DNA of 64,000 nucleotides from Novosphingobium huizhouense. GTDB taxonomy: Bacteria; Pseudomonadota; Alphaproteobacteria; Sphingomonadales; Sphingomonadaceae. This document shows, piece after piece, positions 16,997 to 27,475 of the stretch (positions are counted from its first letter, which is position 1; each line of letters begins with the position of its first letter). The notes below the pieces were generated by a model. That model was not told the origin of the DNA and made no database searches. It saw nothing but the letters and a program-made list of their open reading frames with translations. The stretch is from positions 434,001 to 498,000 of the forward strand of contig NZ_JAILXZ010000001.1 of the NCBI RefSeq assembly GCF_020179475.1. The letters run 5' to 3'. The translations under genes were made by a program, and so were the position numbers.

Positions 16997-18421
16997 ATGC
17001 GCGAGCGGCTTCAACACTACATCGACGGCCAGTGGGTCGACAGCGAAGGCGGCGTTCGCCACAACGTGATCAACCCGGCGACGGAAGAGCCGACGACGGT
17101 GGTCACGCTTGGCACCAAGGCCGACGTCGACAAGGCCGTGGCGGCCGCCCGCCGCGCCTTCAAGACCTTCAGCAAGACGAGCCGCGAGGAGCGCCTGGCG
17201 CTGCTCAATCGCATCGTCGAGGAGTACAAGAAGCGGGCGCAGGACCTCGCCGTGTCGATGGCCGAGGAAATGGGCGCGCCGGTGAGCTTTGCCGGCACCG
17301 CGCAGGTCGGCGCCGGCATCGGCGGCTTCCTCGGCACGATCGCAGCGCTGCAGAACTTCGAGTTCGTCGAAGATGCGGGCGCGTTCAAGGTGGCCTACGA
17401 GCCGATCGGCGTGGTCGGCATGATCACCCCGTGGAACTGGCCGCTCAACCAGATCGCGCTCAAGGTCGCGCCGGCGCTCGCCGCGGGCAACACGATGATC
17501 CTCAAGCCGTCGGAAGAGTGCCCGACCAATGCCATGATCTTCGCCGAGATCCTCGACGCGGCGGGCGTGCCCCCGGGCGTGTTCAACCTCGTCAACGGCG
17601 ACGGTCCCGGTGTCGGCCAGGCGATCAGCTCGCACCCTGACATCGAGATGGTGAGCTTCACCGGCTCGACCCGCGCCGGCATCCTCGTCGCCAAGGCGGC
17701 GGCCGACACGGTCAAGCGCGTCCACCAGGAACTGGGCGGCAAGTCGCCCAACCTCGTCCTGCCCGATGCCGACTTCGCCGCGCACCTCGCCCCCACCGCG
17801 ATGGGCCCGCTGGTCAACACCGGCCAGTCGTGCATCTCGCCCACCCGCGTGCTCGTCCCGCGCGAGCGCGAAGGCGAAGCCGCCGCGTTCCTCGCCGCGA
17901 TGTATTCGGCGACTCCGGTCGGCGACCCGATGCAGGAGGGCAACCACCTCGGCCCGGTGGTCAACAAGGCGCAGTACGACAAGATCCGCGACCTGATCCA
18001 GTCGGCGATCGACGAAGGCGCCAAGCTCGAGGCCGGCGGCCCCGACCTTCCCGCCGGAGTCAACCGCGGCTACTTCATCCAGCCGACCGTGTTTTCGGGC
18101 GTGACCCCGAACATGCGCATCGCGCAGGAGGAAATCTTCGGCCCGGTGGTCACCGTGATGGCCTACGACAGCCTCGAGGAAGGCATCGAGATCGCCAACG
18201 ACACCGCCTACGGCCTGTCGGCGGTGATCTCGGGCGACCCGGCCAAGGCGGCGGCGGTCGCGCCGGAGCTGCGCGCCGGCATGGTCGCGATCAACAACTG
18301 GGGCCCCTCGCCGGGCGCTCCGTTCGGCGGCTACAAGCAGTCGGGCAACGGCCGCGAGGGCGGTCTCTACGGCCTCAAGGACTTCATGGAAATGAAGGCG
18401 ATCAGCGGCCTGCCCGCCTGA
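16997..18421 (+). CDS. NAD(P)-dependent aldehyde dehydrogenase
   Basis: A 474-residue ALDH superfamily enzyme with Asn147 (TPWNWPL), Lys170 (ILKPSEE), the nucleotide motif FTGSTRAG at about 221, catalytic Glu245 (ELGGKSPN) and nucleophile Cys279 (GQSCIS). It oxidises an aldehyde to the acid; the substrate is not evident. The start chosen is ATG 16997, with GGGAG 8 bases upstream; a GTG at 16988 would add three residues but leaves no ribosome-binding site. It stands alone, followed by a strong terminator. Confidence 0.92.
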   Translation: MRERLQHYIDGQWVDSEGGVRHNVINPATEEPTTVVTLGTKADVDKAVAAARRAFKTFSKTSREERLALLNRIVEEYKKRAQDLAVSMAEEMGAPVSFAGTAQVGAGIGGFLGTIAALQNFEFVEDAGAFKVAYEPIGVVGMITPWNWPLNQIALKVAPALAAGNTMILKPSEECPTNAMIFAEILDAAGVPPGVFNLVNGDGPGVGQAISSHPDIEMVSFTGSTRAGILVAKAAADTVKRVHQELGGKSPNLVLPDADFAAHLAPTAMGPLVNTGQSCISPTRVLVPREREGEAAAFLAAMYSATPVGDPMQEGNHLGPVVNKAQYDKIRDLIQSAIDEGAKLEAGGPDLPAGVNRGYFIQPTVFSGVTPNMRIAQEEIFGPVVTVMAYDSLEEGIEIANDTAYGLSAVISGDPAKAAAVAPELRAGMVAINNWGPSPGAPFGGYKQSGNGREGGLYGLKDFMEMKAISGLPA

Positions 18422-18445
18422 TCCTGCGCTCCCGGGCAAACGAAG

Positions 18446-18473
18446 AGGGTCGTCCGAAAGGGCGGCCCTTTTT
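18446..18473 (+). terminator. Rho-independent terminator after aldehyde dehydrogenase gene
   Basis: A 10-bp stem, AGGGTCGTCC / GGGCGGCCCT (two G-T pairs), with a GAAA loop is followed by TTTTT. It lies 24 bp past the stop codon. Confidence 0.85.
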
Positions 18474-18507
18474 CGTATCGGGCCCACGCGCGCGTTTCGG
18501 AACCCCG

Positions 18508-18598
18508 CCCGTACCGAGCCTGTCGACGCGCTGTCCTTTTCCCCCAAGCGACGCGCGCGGTCGGAGGAAAGGACGGCCCTTCGACAAGCTCAGGGCGG
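18508..18598. repeat. Imperfect inverted repeat of the CTGTCGA...GTCCTTT family
   Basis: The left arm contains GAGCCTGTCGACGCGCTGTC then CTTTTCC. The right arm, read on the other strand, contains GAGCTTGTCGAAGGGCCGTC then CTTTCC. The arms are roughly 32 bp each around a GC-rich centre. It lies between the aldehyde dehydrogenase terminator and the convergent tamB stop. A related half-element is at 4015-4050. Confidence 0.65.
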
Positions 18599-18636
18599 AC
18601 CGATGGGGCCGGAGGGGCCGGGATGCCCCTCGCCCC

Positions 18637-21600
18637 TCAATAGTCCTTGCTGGCCTTGAGATTGATCGATTCGCGCCCGATCGTCGAGACCGTGCCGAGC
18701 AGCGCCAGCCAGCGGGTGATGCGGAATTCGATCGAGGTCGCCGAATAGCCGCGCCCGTCGGTGACCAGTTCGACGAAGAAGCGCCGGCCGAGGTACTTGC
18801 CCACCGCGATCGACGTGCCACGGCCCGTGGCGGCGTCGGCGCCGACGATGCGCAGGCGGTCGAGGCCGATCGCGCTGCGCAGCTTGTTGATCGGATCGAG
18901 CCCGCCGCCGCCGCGCAACGACGCGAGCGCCGCCGCCAGCTGCACCGCCTCGGGCGCGGAGATCTGGGTGATCGAGCTGCCGAACAGCAGCCGGCTGAGC
19001 AGCTCCTCCTCGGGCAGCGCGGGGATCGAGGAGAAGGAGATGACCGGCTTCTGCGCCGTGCCGGTGATGCCGATCTTGGCGCTGATGCCGTTGGCGTCGC
19101 CTTCGGCGAGGATGTCGAGCTGCGGGTCGATCGGGGTCTCGCCGGTAAACCGGATGCGCCCGCGCGTGAGCTCGAACCGCTTGCCCGCAAACTCATAGCC
19201 GCCCCGCACCACTTCGGCGGTGCCGAGGATGCGCGGCGCCGAGGTATCGCCGCGCAGGCGGATGTCGGCGCCCCATTCGCTGTCGAGCCCGAGGCCGCGC
19301 ACGTCGATGCGGTTGGCGCCGGCCGCGTCGATCAGGAAGCGCCAGGGCGCCGAGCGTGCGCGCGCGGGCGCGGCGTCGGCGGGCGTATTGATCTCGGTGG
19401 TCTTGATCACCGGCAGTTCGGTGGCGCCATTGGCCATGCCGAGCCGCCAGCGCGCCTGGTCGATCCGCACGCGGCCGGCGATGGTGCCGCCGACGCCATT
19501 GCTGACGATGCGCAGCGGCCCGGTGACGGTCGCGCCCATGTCGTCGCGGTTGATCAGCTGGGCGTTGCTGGCGGCGAGGCGCAAGTCGAGCTTCACGCCG
19601 CCGGCCGAGACGTCGGACAGGTCGACCGTGCCGCTGCCGCTGACCCGCCCGCCGTTGGGCGTGGTGCCCGAGAACCGCGCGAGGCTGAGCTTCGATTCGG
19701 CAAAGCTGCCGACCGCTTCGACATTGCGGATGTCCGACCCGGTCAGCGTCGACTGCACCCGCAGCGAGCGCGAGGCGATCGCGCCCGAGAGGATCGGGCT
19801 GTCGATCGTGCCCGAGACATCGGCGGCGACGCCCAGCGGACCGGTGAGGTCGAACACCTCGAGCGCGGCGAGCCGCCACAGCGCATCGGCGGGCCCGGAA
19901 TAGCGCAGCTGGCCGCGCAGCCGCCCGGCGCGCAGGCGGTCGTAGGTGGTGCCGCCGCGCGGCAACTGGTCGATCCGCGCCTGGAGCCGGCCCCGCGCGG
20001 CGCCGCCTTCGTTCATCACCGCGCGCGTTTCGAGGCTGTCGGCGTCGAGATGGGCGACGAGGAACAGGTCGAGCGGGCGCGAGGTGAGGACGAGGCCCGA
20101 GCGGGTCAGGTTGCGCACCTGCAGCGCGGCATGGCCCTGCGGCGTGCCGGTGCCGTCGTCGCTGTAGTCGATGACGCCCGAGGCGAGCCCGCCGAGGCCG
20201 AGGTCGGCGACGACGATGTCGAGCACCGAGAGCGGCATGCGCGAGACGGCGAGATGGAGACGGGTGGGTCCGCCGAGCACGTGGCCGTCGGCGATGATCA
20301 CGCCGCGCCCGAAGTTGACCTGGGTGGGCTGAAGCTGCCAGCCGCCGCCGTCCTTGTCGGCCAGCTTGTCCATCACCATGCGGCGCGGCATCGTGATCGC
20401 GCGGCCGGCGTATTGCCCGGAAACGAAGGCGACGATCTTGTCGGGCGCGAAGGCGGCGGTGCCCTGGAGGTCGAAGTCGGTGCCGCGCCGCCCGCTCATC
20501 GAGGCGGTGACCGAGCCCGAGCCGTTGACGATCGCGGCATTGGCGGCAAGCCGGCCGATGAACACCTTGCCGAGGCCAATACCTTGCGCGGCGACATTGG
20601 CGTCGATGGTCGAGTTGCCATCGGCGAAGAGCGCGTCGACATCGACCTTGGCGAGGCCGATGGAGATCGGGTTCGCTCCGCCGAAGCGCGCGTTGCGGGC
20701 GTTGACCAGCGCGGTGACGGCCTGGCCGCCATCGCGCGGGGCGAGGTGGACGGTGCCGTCGAGCCCGCCGCCACGCATCGCCAGGTCGCCGGTCACGCCG
20801 CCCTTGCCGAGCACCACCGCGCCGGTGACGTCGGTCTGGTAGACGTGGAACTGGCGGATATCGATGCGCGTGTCGCCGCCCGGCGGCGAGACGAGGCCGA
20901 GCGTTCCTTCGAACGGGCCGAGCCGCGAATCGCCCTTGGTGTCGATCCGGAAGCCGTCGCCCTGCGGCGCCAGCGCGACGCGCACGTCCTTGAGCCCGGC
21001 GGCCGGCAGCGGGCTCGCCAGCACGAGCACGGCGTGGGGGCCGTCCTGCTCGATCGCGGCATCGACCGTGAACGGGCCGTAGTCGGCATGGCGGCCGCGC
21101 CCGACCACGCTGCTGCGCCCGCCGGGCAGCACCTTGCCGTCGAGCGCGAGGTCGAGCTTGCGCGCGGTGACCCGGCCGGCACGGATGGTCAGCGGGATCG
21201 CCGCGCCCATCGCCACATTGCCGCGGAAGCGGATGCCGCCGCCGGTCAGCGTCTGCAGGGTGGCGTTGTCGACCCGGGTCATCCGGCCATCGGCATTGGC
21301 CTGGACCGACCAGGGCACGCCGCTGCCGATCTTGAACAGGATCTTGGCGTTGGCGTCGATCGCGCCGAGATCGGGCACGGCGAAGCCGCGCGCGGTGACA
21401 GGGCCCGCGAGCGCATAGCCGCCGCGCGCAAGATCGCCGCGCAGGGTCAGGCGAGCGGCGAGACCGCGCAGGTTGATCGCGATGTTGTCGGACGACAGCG
21501 CGTTGCCGGCGAGCAGGATGTCGGCGCTGGCGCTGGCGCCGGCGAGGCGCGGGTCGAGCTGCGCATTGCCGGTGGCGAGCCGGCGCGCGGTGAGCGCGAC

Positions 21601-22863
21601 CGGCAGGCGCAGCGCCTTGCCGTCCCAGTGCGCGGTGCCGGCGGTGCGCAGGTCCTCCGCCGCGACGGTGCCCGCGCGCAGGCGGGCGATGCGCAGCTCG
21701 TGCGCGATCGAAAGATCGTCGAACGGACCGTCGAAGGTCGCATCGAGCCGGGCGCCGGCGAGCTGCGCTGTGGGCAGCACCCGCTCGGGGCGGGTCAGGC
21801 CGAGCTTCACCGCGAACTCGTTGGCGCGGTTGTTGGCAAGATCGATGCCGCCACGGCCCGCCATGCGGAATGCGGCGGCGCTGGCGAAGAGCTGCCCTTG
21901 CGCGAGGCTGCGCGCGAAGGTGCCGTCGTAGACCAGCGAGAGCTTTTCGCCGACGGCGGCGCGCGCGGTTCCGCCGAGCAGGTCGGCGGGAAAGACCTGG
22001 CCTGCGAGCCGGTACTGCCCGGCGCGGTTGTCGAGCAGGAAGGCGGCGAGCTTGCGCCCGTCCTGCGAGGCCCAGGCAACGCCGCGCCAGTTGCTGAAGC
22101 TGCCCTTGCCGAAGACGCGCGCGTGGACGTCGCGCTCGATCCCGGTGAGCCCGGCGAGCAGGCCGTCGCGCGGGGCGTCGGCGACCAGCCGCAGGTCGAA
22201 CCTGTCGCGGTCGGGCTCGCTGTCGAGGTGGACGGTGAGCCGGTCATGTCCGCCGAGGCGCGAATTGAAGTCGATCAGCGCGCGCCCGCCGCGGATGTCG
22301 GCCTTCGACCACAGGTCGATGCGGCGCTTCTCGTCCATGATCCCGGGCGCGATGGTAAGGTCGTCGAAGGCGAGGCGGTCGATGCGGATGTCGAAATCGG
22401 GCAGGATCGGCTCGTCGGGGTTGCCCGGGTTCATCCGCGGCGTGCGCAGCAGCGTGGCGCGGTGGACGAGCAGCCTGCGGATATCGAGCCCGCGCTTCAT
22501 CCACGACAGCGGCCGCCAGTCGAGCTCGGCCTCGGGGATGGTCATGAACCGGCCCTGCGGGTCGCTCAGCACGACGTTGCGCAAGGTCGCGCTGCCGAAC
22601 AGCGAGCCTTCGATCCGCCCGATGCGGATGCGCAGGCCCGAGCCCGGGGTCAGCGCGGCGATGCGGTCGACGACGAAGCGGTGGCCGAGCGAGCTGTCGA
22701 GCACGGCGAAGCCTGCCAGCAGCAGGCCGATCGCGGCAATGGTCGCCAGCGCGAGGTTGCGGCTCCAGCGCAAGGGCCGGCGCCAGCGTGGGCCGCGCGG
22801 CGGCGGCGGCGGGGGCGGCGGCGGCGGCGCTTCGGCAGCGGGCGGGTCGATGCCCTCGGCCAT
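18637..22863 (-). CDS. tamB: Translocation and assembly module protein TamB
   Basis: A 1408-residue protein starting MAEGIDPP, with a run of ten or so prolines, one N-terminal TM anchor (about residues 37-55) and then a very long, mostly beta-strand body. It ends in the conserved TamB/DUF490 domain (GYEFAGKRFELTRGRIRFTG onward; ending INLKASKDY). TamB spans the periplasm as a groove-like beta-taco and works with TamA in outer-membrane protein assembly and lipid transport. The ATG overlaps the TGA of tamA (TGATG), showing tight coupling. Length is in the usual range for alphaproteobacterial TamB. Confidence 0.93.
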   Translation of the reverse strand: MAEGIDPPAAEAPPPPPPPPPPRGPRWRRPLRWSRNLALATIAAIGLLLAGFAVLDSSLGHRFVVDRIAALTPGSGLRIRIGRIEGSLFGSATLRNVVLSDPQGRFMTIPEAELDWRPLSWMKRGLDIRRLLVHRATLLRTPRMNPGNPDEPILPDFDIRIDRLAFDDLTIAPGIMDEKRRIDLWSKADIRGGRALIDFNSRLGGHDRLTVHLDSEPDRDRFDLRLVADAPRDGLLAGLTGIERDVHARVFGKGSFSNWRGVAWASQDGRKLAAFLLDNRAGQYRLAGQVFPADLLGGTARAAVGEKLSLVYDGTFARSLAQGQLFASAAAFRMAGRGGIDLANNRANEFAVKLGLTRPERVLPTAQLAGARLDATFDGPFDDLSIAHELRIARLRAGTVAAEDLRTAGTAHWDGKALRLPVALTARRLATGNAQLDPRLAGASASADILLAGNALSSDNIAINLRGLAARLTLRGDLARGGYALAGPVTARGFAVPDLGAIDANAKILFKIGSGVPWSVQANADGRMTRVDNATLQTLTGGGIRFRGNVAMGAAIPLTIRAGRVTARKLDLALDGKVLPGGRSSVVGRGRHADYGPFTVDAAIEQDGPHAVLVLASPLPAAGLKDVRVALAPQGDGFRIDTKGDSRLGPFEGTLGLVSPPGGDTRIDIRQFHVYQTDVTGAVVLGKGGVTGDLAMRGGGLDGTVHLAPRDGGQAVTALVNARNARFGGANPISIGLAKVDVDALFADGNSTIDANVAAQGIGLGKVFIGRLAANAAIVNGSGSVTASMSGRRGTDFDLQGTAAFAPDKIVAFVSGQYAGRAITMPRRMVMDKLADKDGGGWQLQPTQVNFGRGVIIADGHVLGGPTRLHLAVSRMPLSVLDIVVADLGLGGLASGVIDYSDDGTGTPQGHAALQVRNLTRSGLVLTSRPLDLFLVAHLDADSLETRAVMNEGGAARGRLQARIDQLPRGGTTYDRLRAGRLRGQLRYSGPADALWRLAALEVFDLTGPLGVAADVSGTIDSPILSGAIASRSLRVQSTLTGSDIRNVEAVGSFAESKLSLARFSGTTPNGGRVSGSGTVDLSDVSAGGVKLDLRLAASNAQLINRDDMGATVTGPLRIVSNGVGGTIAGRVRIDQARWRLGMANGATELPVIKTTEINTPADAAPARARSAPWRFLIDAAGANRIDVRGLGLDSEWGADIRLRGDTSAPRILGTAEVVRGGYEFAGKRFELTRGRIRFTGETPIDPQLDILAEGDANGISAKIGITGTAQKPVISFSSIPALPEEELLSRLLFGSSITQISAPEAVQLAAALASLRGGGGLDPINKLRSAIGLDRLRIVGADAATGRGTSIAVGKYLGRRFFVELVTDGRGYSATSIEFRITRWLALLGTVSTIGRESINLKASKDY

Positions 22864-25226
22864 CAGAACGCCTGCCCCAGCGCGATGTATACGCCGACCG
22901 GGCTGTCGCCCTTGCGCCGGTTGAGCGGGGTGCCGAGGTCGATGCGGATCGGCCCGAAGTTGGTGTCGTAGCGCAGGCCCACGCCGGCGCCGATCTGGAC
23001 ATCGGACAGCGAGGGCGTGGCGCCGGTGCCGACGGTGCCGGCATCGACGAAGGGCACCACGCTGACCGCGCCGCCGACGAGCCCGGTGCGCACGCGCGCC
23101 TCGAGCGAGAATTCTGCGAGCGAGCGGCCGCCGGTGGGATTGTTGGTCGCATCGCGCGGGCCGACCGCCTGGAAGCCGTAGCCGCGCACCGAGCCGCCGC
23201 CGCCCGCGTAGAAGCGGCGGGACGGCGCGATGGCGGCAAGATCGGCGCCCTGGATCGTGCCGAGCCGGGTTCGCGCGGCCAGCACGACCTTGCCCGCGAC
23301 GGGGAAGTAGCCCGAAGCGTCGAACTGCGCCTTGACGTACTTCGACCGGGTGCCGTCCTGCACCGACAGTTCGGGCGACAGGCGCAGGCCGACGCGGAAG
23401 CCCTTCTTCGGATCGAGCAGGCTGTCGCTGTCGTCGAACTGCGCGGACAGCGGCAGCGCGCCGATGAAGTAGGTGGTGCGCGGCGCCGCCTTCCCCGCCG
23501 AATCCTGCTTTTCGCTGGTGGCGACCGCTTCCAGCCCGACCGACCACACGAACGGCTTCTGGAACAACAAGGTGGTCTGGCGCTCGAAGCTGGCGATGAA
23601 CGAGGCGGTGCGGGCGTTGTAGGCGTCGGTATCGCGGGTCTGGGCGTAGAGGTCGGCGGTCAGGACCTGGTCGCGCCCCCAGAAGTTGTTGCGGCGGAAG
23701 GTCACCCCGGCGAGCTGCTCGCGCGTGCCCACCACCCCGCGCACGCGCAGCATGCCTTCGGGCGGGAACAGGTTGCGATGCTCCCAGCTGCCTTCGAGCC
23801 GGACGCCTTCGCCGGTCGAATAGCCGACGAGGCCGGCAATGGTGCGCAGCGGCGCCTTGACCAGGTCGACGTCGATGTCGACCGTGCCCGGCCGGCCCGC
23901 CACCGGCGCGGCCGCTTCGCGCGTCTTGACCGTGACGGTCGAGACCAGCCCGGTGGCGAGCACGGCCTGGCGCAGGTCGTCGACCAGCGATCGCTTGTAG
24001 AGGTCGCCGGGTTCGAAGCGGGCGATTTCCTCGAGATGGTGGCCCGACAGGAACTTCGGCATCGCGCTGGCGATCCGCCCGAAGGCATACCTGCCGCCGG
24101 TCTCGACCGGGATGGCGAGATCGCCGGTGCGCGGCTCGTGGTCGATGGTCAGCGCCGGCTCGCCCACCTTGGCGAAGGCATAGCCGTTTTCGCCGAGCGC
24201 GGTGTCGAGATGCAGCCGCTCGGCGACGATGCGGTCGGAATTGACCGGATCGCCGCTGGCGAGCTTGAACGCCGCGCGCAGCTTCGCCGCGTCTGCCGCC
24301 TGCGCGATGTCGCCGAGGTCGATCGCGGCGAGCGTGTACTGCGGCCCCGGGACGACGTCGAAGCGCACCACCGCCTTGTTCGCGTCGATCCGCCCGCCCG
24401 GGCCGGTGGCCGCGTTCTGCCCGCGCCGCTCGACGCCGGCGACCGACTGGACGACCTGCGCATCGTAGTAGCCATAGACGCGCAGAACCTGCTGGAGGAG
24501 CGCGATGTCTTCCTTCGCCCGGCGGGTGAGCTGGGCGAGGTTGTCATCGTCGTCGTCGAGCGCCTTGAGCGTCGACAGGCTGGCGAAGCGATCGACGATG
24601 GCCTCGCGATCGGGCAGCGCGGCATCGGGCGGAAACGCCAGCTCGACCTGGCCGCCGACCTTGACGACCGCGGCATCGGCGATCCGCGTCCGCGCCGGAG
24701 CGTCGCCCTCGGGCACTGCGGCGTCGAGCAGCTGCCCCGCCTGCTTGGCCTGCTCCTCGGCGAGCGCGATGTCGGGATCGGGGGTCAGCGGCTCGACGGC
24801 GGGCAGGTCGGCTTCGCCGGGCCAGGGCAGCGCGATTTCGGGCATCGCCGCCATCGGCGCGAGGGTGTCGGGGTTTTCGAGCGCGGCGATGTCGGGAACC
24901 GGCGTGCGCGCGGCATCGGTATCGCGCGCCCAGGCTTCGGGATTGTCGAGCGCGGCGTCGGGGATCAGGTCCTCGAGTTCCTGGTCGGCGTCGCGCGATT
25001 GCGCAAGCGCGGGCTGCGACAGGGCGAGGACGGCCAGCGCGGCGCAGATCCCGACGCACAGCGCGGGAAAGCCGCCCGGTCGCGAAGGATCAGCCGGTCC
25101 GGGCGAAATTGGCCGGTTCGACTCCGTCCTTGCCGGCGGGGAGACCTTCGGCGCTGCGCTGCATTGCCGCGGCGCGGACGATGGCGTCGGCCTGCTCGTC
25201 GGGTTCGAAGCGGGTCCATCCGTCAC
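22863..25226 (-). CDS. tamA: BamA/TamA family outer-membrane protein
   Basis: An Omp85 protein. It has an Ala-rich signal peptide ([21 protein letters not shown]), an acidic linker with many Asp, Pro and Glu, POTRA-type repeats, then a 16-strand-type barrel. The barrel carries the conserved [11 protein letters not shown] loop-6 motif and ends in a C-terminal aromatic (YIALGQAF). It is the outer-membrane partner of TamB. The start is uncertain: no ATG, GTG or TTG lies near the signal peptide. The GTG at 25226 used here overlaps bpt by 137 bp and puts about 55 unlikely residues in front of the signal sequence. The true start may be an unusual codon (ATT near 25109 or CTG near 25061). Confidence 0.82.
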   Translation of the reverse strand: MTDGPASNPTSRPTPSSAPRQCSAAPKVSPPARTESNRPISPGPADPSRPGGFPALCVGICAALAVLALSQPALAQSRDADQELEDLIPDAALDNPEAWARDTDAARTPVPDIAALENPDTLAPMAAMPEIALPWPGEADLPAVEPLTPDPDIALAEEQAKQAGQLLDAAVPEGDAPARTRIADAAVVKVGGQVELAFPPDAALPDREAIVDRFASLSTLKALDDDDDNLAQLTRRAKEDIALLQQVLRVYGYYDAQVVQSVAGVERRGQNAATGPGGRIDANKAVVRFDVVPGPQYTLAAIDLGDIAQAADAAKLRAAFKLASGDPVNSDRIVAERLHLDTALGENGYAFAKVGEPALTIDHEPRTGDLAIPVETGGRYAFGRIASAMPKFLSGHHLEEIARFEPGDLYKRSLVDDLRQAVLATGLVSTVTVKTREAAAPVAGRPGTVDIDVDLVKAPLRTIAGLVGYSTGEGVRLEGSWEHRNLFPPEGMLRVRGVVGTREQLAGVTFRRNNFWGRDQVLTADLYAQTRDTDAYNARTASFIASFERQTTLLFQKPFVWSVGLEAVATSEKQDSAGKAAPRTTYFIGALPLSAQFDDSDSLLDPKKGFRVGLRLSPELSVQDGTRSKYVKAQFDASGYFPVAGKVVLAARTRLGTIQGADLAAIAPSRRFYAGGGGSVRGYGFQAVGPRDATNNPTGGRSLAEFSLEARVRTGLVGGAVSVVPFVDAGTVGTGATPSLSDVQIGAGVGLRYDTNFGPIRIDLGTPLNRRKGDSPVGVYIALGQAF

Positions 25227-25932
25227 GTCCGAGCCGTTCCATCGGACGGAAGCGGACCTTGTATTGCATGCGATCGGAGCCTTCGACCCAGTACCCGAGG
25301 TAGACGTAGGGCAGCCCGATCCTCGCAGCGTGGAGGATGTGGTCGATGATGATGTACGTGCCAAGCCCGGTCCGCGTCTCGTGATGGGGGTCGTAGAAAC
25401 TGTAGATCATCGAAAGCCCGTCCCCCTGATGATCGGTCAGGCAGGCGCCGACAAGCCTGCCCTGACTGCCATCCTTCGTGGGTTCGCGGTATTCGATCAC
25501 ATAACTTTTCACCGGCGTATGTTCCACCATGTCGGCGAAATCCATTTCGTCCATGGTGGCCATCCCCCCGCCCGGGTGACGGACCGAAAGGTAACGCTGC
25601 AGCAGTTCGAACTGTTCCGGGGTGGACCACGGCTTGCACACGGTCATCACCAGATCGGAATTGCGCTTGTGGATGCGCTTCTGCGAGGCCGAGGGCGCGA
25701 AGGCGTCGGCGACCACCCGGACCGAGACGCAGGCGCTGCAATCGACGCAGCTGGGGCGGTAGGCGACCGTCTGGCTGCGGCGGAAGCCGATCCGGCTGAG
25801 CGCATCGTTGAGGTCGTCGGCCTTGTCACCCTTGAGCTCGGTGAACACCTTGCGCTCGCTCCGCCCGGGCAGGTACGGGCAGGGCCCGGGGCTGGTCACG
25901 AAGAAGCGGGGAAAGCGTACGGGCGCAGTCAC
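25090..25932 (-). CDS. bpt: Aspartate/glutamate leucyltransferase (bacterial protein transferase)
   Basis: A 280-residue protein of the Ate/Bpt family. The N-terminal Cys cluster CPYLPGR...[13 protein letters not shown] and the GNAT-like C-terminal half ([29 protein letters not shown]) are diagnostic. It attaches leucine from leucyl-tRNA to proteins with N-terminal Asp or Glu, feeding the N-degron pathway. The GTG start at 25932 gives [11 protein letters not shown], with GAGGA about 12 bases upstream. Its 3' end is at the point where tamA's signal peptide begins, so the two genes are likely co-transcribed. Confidence 0.9.
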   Translation of the reverse strand: MTAPVRFPRFFVTSPGPCPYLPGRSERKVFTELKGDKADDLNDALSRIGFRRSQTVAYRPSCVDCSACVSVRVVADAFAPSASQKRIHKRNSDLVMTVCKPWSTPEQFELLQRYLSVRHPGGGMATMDEMDFADMVEHTPVKSYVIEYREPTKDGSQGRLVGACLTDHQGDGLSMIYSFYDPHHETRTGLGTYIIIDHILHAARIGLPYVYLGYWVEGSDRMQYKVRFRPMERLGRDGWTRFEPDEQADAIVRAAAMQRSAEGLPAGKDGVEPANFARTG

Positions 25933-26112
25933 GGCCGGCAGGATCCTCGGTCGCCGACGGCCCACCCGCCGGCATCGGTCCTGCGACAATGCATGACCGC
26001 GCCGATTGGTGAAAGAGCCTTAACCACGTTTGATCGACTTGCGACGCGTTTTCGCCTCGCCACGCCGGTTCCGTGCCGGTTCGGGACAGGATCGCGAAGC
26101 GTCGCGGCGCGA

Positions 26113-27372
26113 TCAGGCCAGTTCGACCTGGATCACGTCGTAGCCGCTGTCGCGCAGGGCCGCGACAAGGCCGTCGATCTGCTCCTTGTCGCGCGCCTCG
26201 CATTCGATCTCGGCGGTCAGGCCCTTGGCGGGCAGCGAGGTGAAGATGCGGTTGTGCCAGACCTCGAGGATGTTGACCTGGTGGCGATTGAACTCCTCGA
26301 CCACCTTGAACAGCGCACCCGGGCGGTCCTGGAGCGTGAGCCGCAGCCGCGCGAGGCGGCCCGAGCGGGCGAGATCGCGCAGCAGCACGTTGGCGAGCAG
26401 GCGCGTGTCGATGTTGCCGCCGCACAGCACCAGCCCGACCTTGCGCCCGGCAAAGCGCTTGCGGTGGGTCAGCAGCGCGGCGAGGCCGGCCGCGCCCGCG
26501 CCCTCGACCACGGTCTTCTCGATCTGCAGCAGCATCGCCACCGCGCTTTCCAGCGCCGGTTCGCCGACCAGCACGATGTCGTCGACCAGCCGCCCGATCG
26601 TCGCCGCGGTGAAGGTGCCCGGCTCCTTGACCGCGATGCCTTCGGCGAGGGTGTCGCCGCCGCACGGCAGGTCGAGGCGCTTGAGCTTGGCGTACATCGA
26701 CGGGAACAGCGAGGCCTGGACCCCGACGAGGCCGATCGAGGGCTTGAGCCCGCGCGCCGCGGTGGCCATGCCGCTGAGCAGCCCGCCGCCGCCGATCGGC
26801 ACGACCAGCGTCTCGATCTCGGGCGCGTCCTCGAGCATCTCGAGCGCGACGGTGCCCTGCCCGGCGGCGACGCGCGGATCGTCGAAGGGGTGGACGAAGG
26901 TCAGGCCGAGGGTCTTTTCGAGCGCGCGGGCATGGCCATAGGCTTCGTCGAACGTCTCGCCCTCGAGCACGACCTTGCCGCCGACCGCCTCGGTCTGCAT
27001 CACCTTCACCATCGGCGTGGTGCGCGGCATCACGATCGTGACCGGCACGCCGAGCCGGGTGCCGTGGTAGCTGAGGCCCTGCGCGTGGTTGCCGGCAGAG
27101 GCCGCGATCACCCCGCGCGCGCGCTGCTCCTCGTCGAGCTGGAGCAGCGCGTTGAGCGCGCCGCGCTCCTTGTAGGCGGCGGTGAACTGCAGGTTCTCGA
27201 ACTTGAGCCAGATCTCGGCCCCGGTGATCGCGCTCAGGGTCTTCGAATGGAGCGTCGGCGTGCGCACCACCTGGCCCGAAATTCGCTCCGCCGCCCCGCG
27301 CACGTCGGCAAGGGTCAGCTCGGGCACGTCGGCGTCGGGCTGGAGGGCGGGCTGGAGCGCAAGGTTTTCCAT
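26113..27372 (-). CDS. ilvA: Threonine ammonia-lyase
   Basis: A 419-residue fold II PLP enzyme. The Schiff-base lysine is Lys68 (QFTAAYKERGAL), the phosphate-binding Gly-rich loop is PIGGGGLLSG, and a C-terminal ACT domain begins at about residue 340 (LRLTLQDRPGALFKVVEEF). It deaminates threonine to 2-oxobutyrate. A single ACT domain and this length match the CTN-family bacterial threonine dehydratases; biosynthetic versus catabolic role cannot be told from sequence, though the ACT domain implies allosteric control. About 180 bp separate it from bpt downstream. Confidence 0.9.
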   Translation of the reverse strand: MENLALQPALQPDADVPELTLADVRGAAERISGQVVRTPTLHSKTLSAITGAEIWLKFENLQFTAAYKERGALNALLQLDEEQRARGVIAASAGNHAQGLSYHGTRLGVPVTIVMPRTTPMVKVMQTEAVGGKVVLEGETFDEAYGHARALEKTLGLTFVHPFDDPRVAAGQGTVALEMLEDAPEIETLVVPIGGGGLLSGMATAARGLKPSIGLVGVQASLFPSMYAKLKRLDLPCGGDTLAEGIAVKEPGTFTAATIGRLVDDIVLVGEPALESAVAMLLQIEKTVVEGAGAAGLAALLTHRKRFAGRKVGLVLCGGNIDTRLLANVLLRDLARSGRLARLRLTLQDRPGALFKVVEEFNRHQVNILEVWHNRIFTSLPAKGLTAEIECEARDKEQIDGLVAALRDSGYDVIQVELA

Positions 27373-27475
27373 GGCGCCGCCCTAATCGAAAGCATCGCGC
27401 AAGAAAACCCGCGGCGTCTGCACCGCCGATGCGGCTTTGCCTGGCGCGCTGCGCGACGGGGGAGCGCGCCGCGCG

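Noticed and set aside
17830..22971. A 1713-codon open frame on the plus strand opposite tamB and across part of the aldehyde dehydrogenase gene
   Set aside because: It is antisense to tamB, reads as Arg/Ala/Gly/Asp-rich low-complexity sequence and has no recognisable domain. Long antisense frames are usual in GC-rich genomes.
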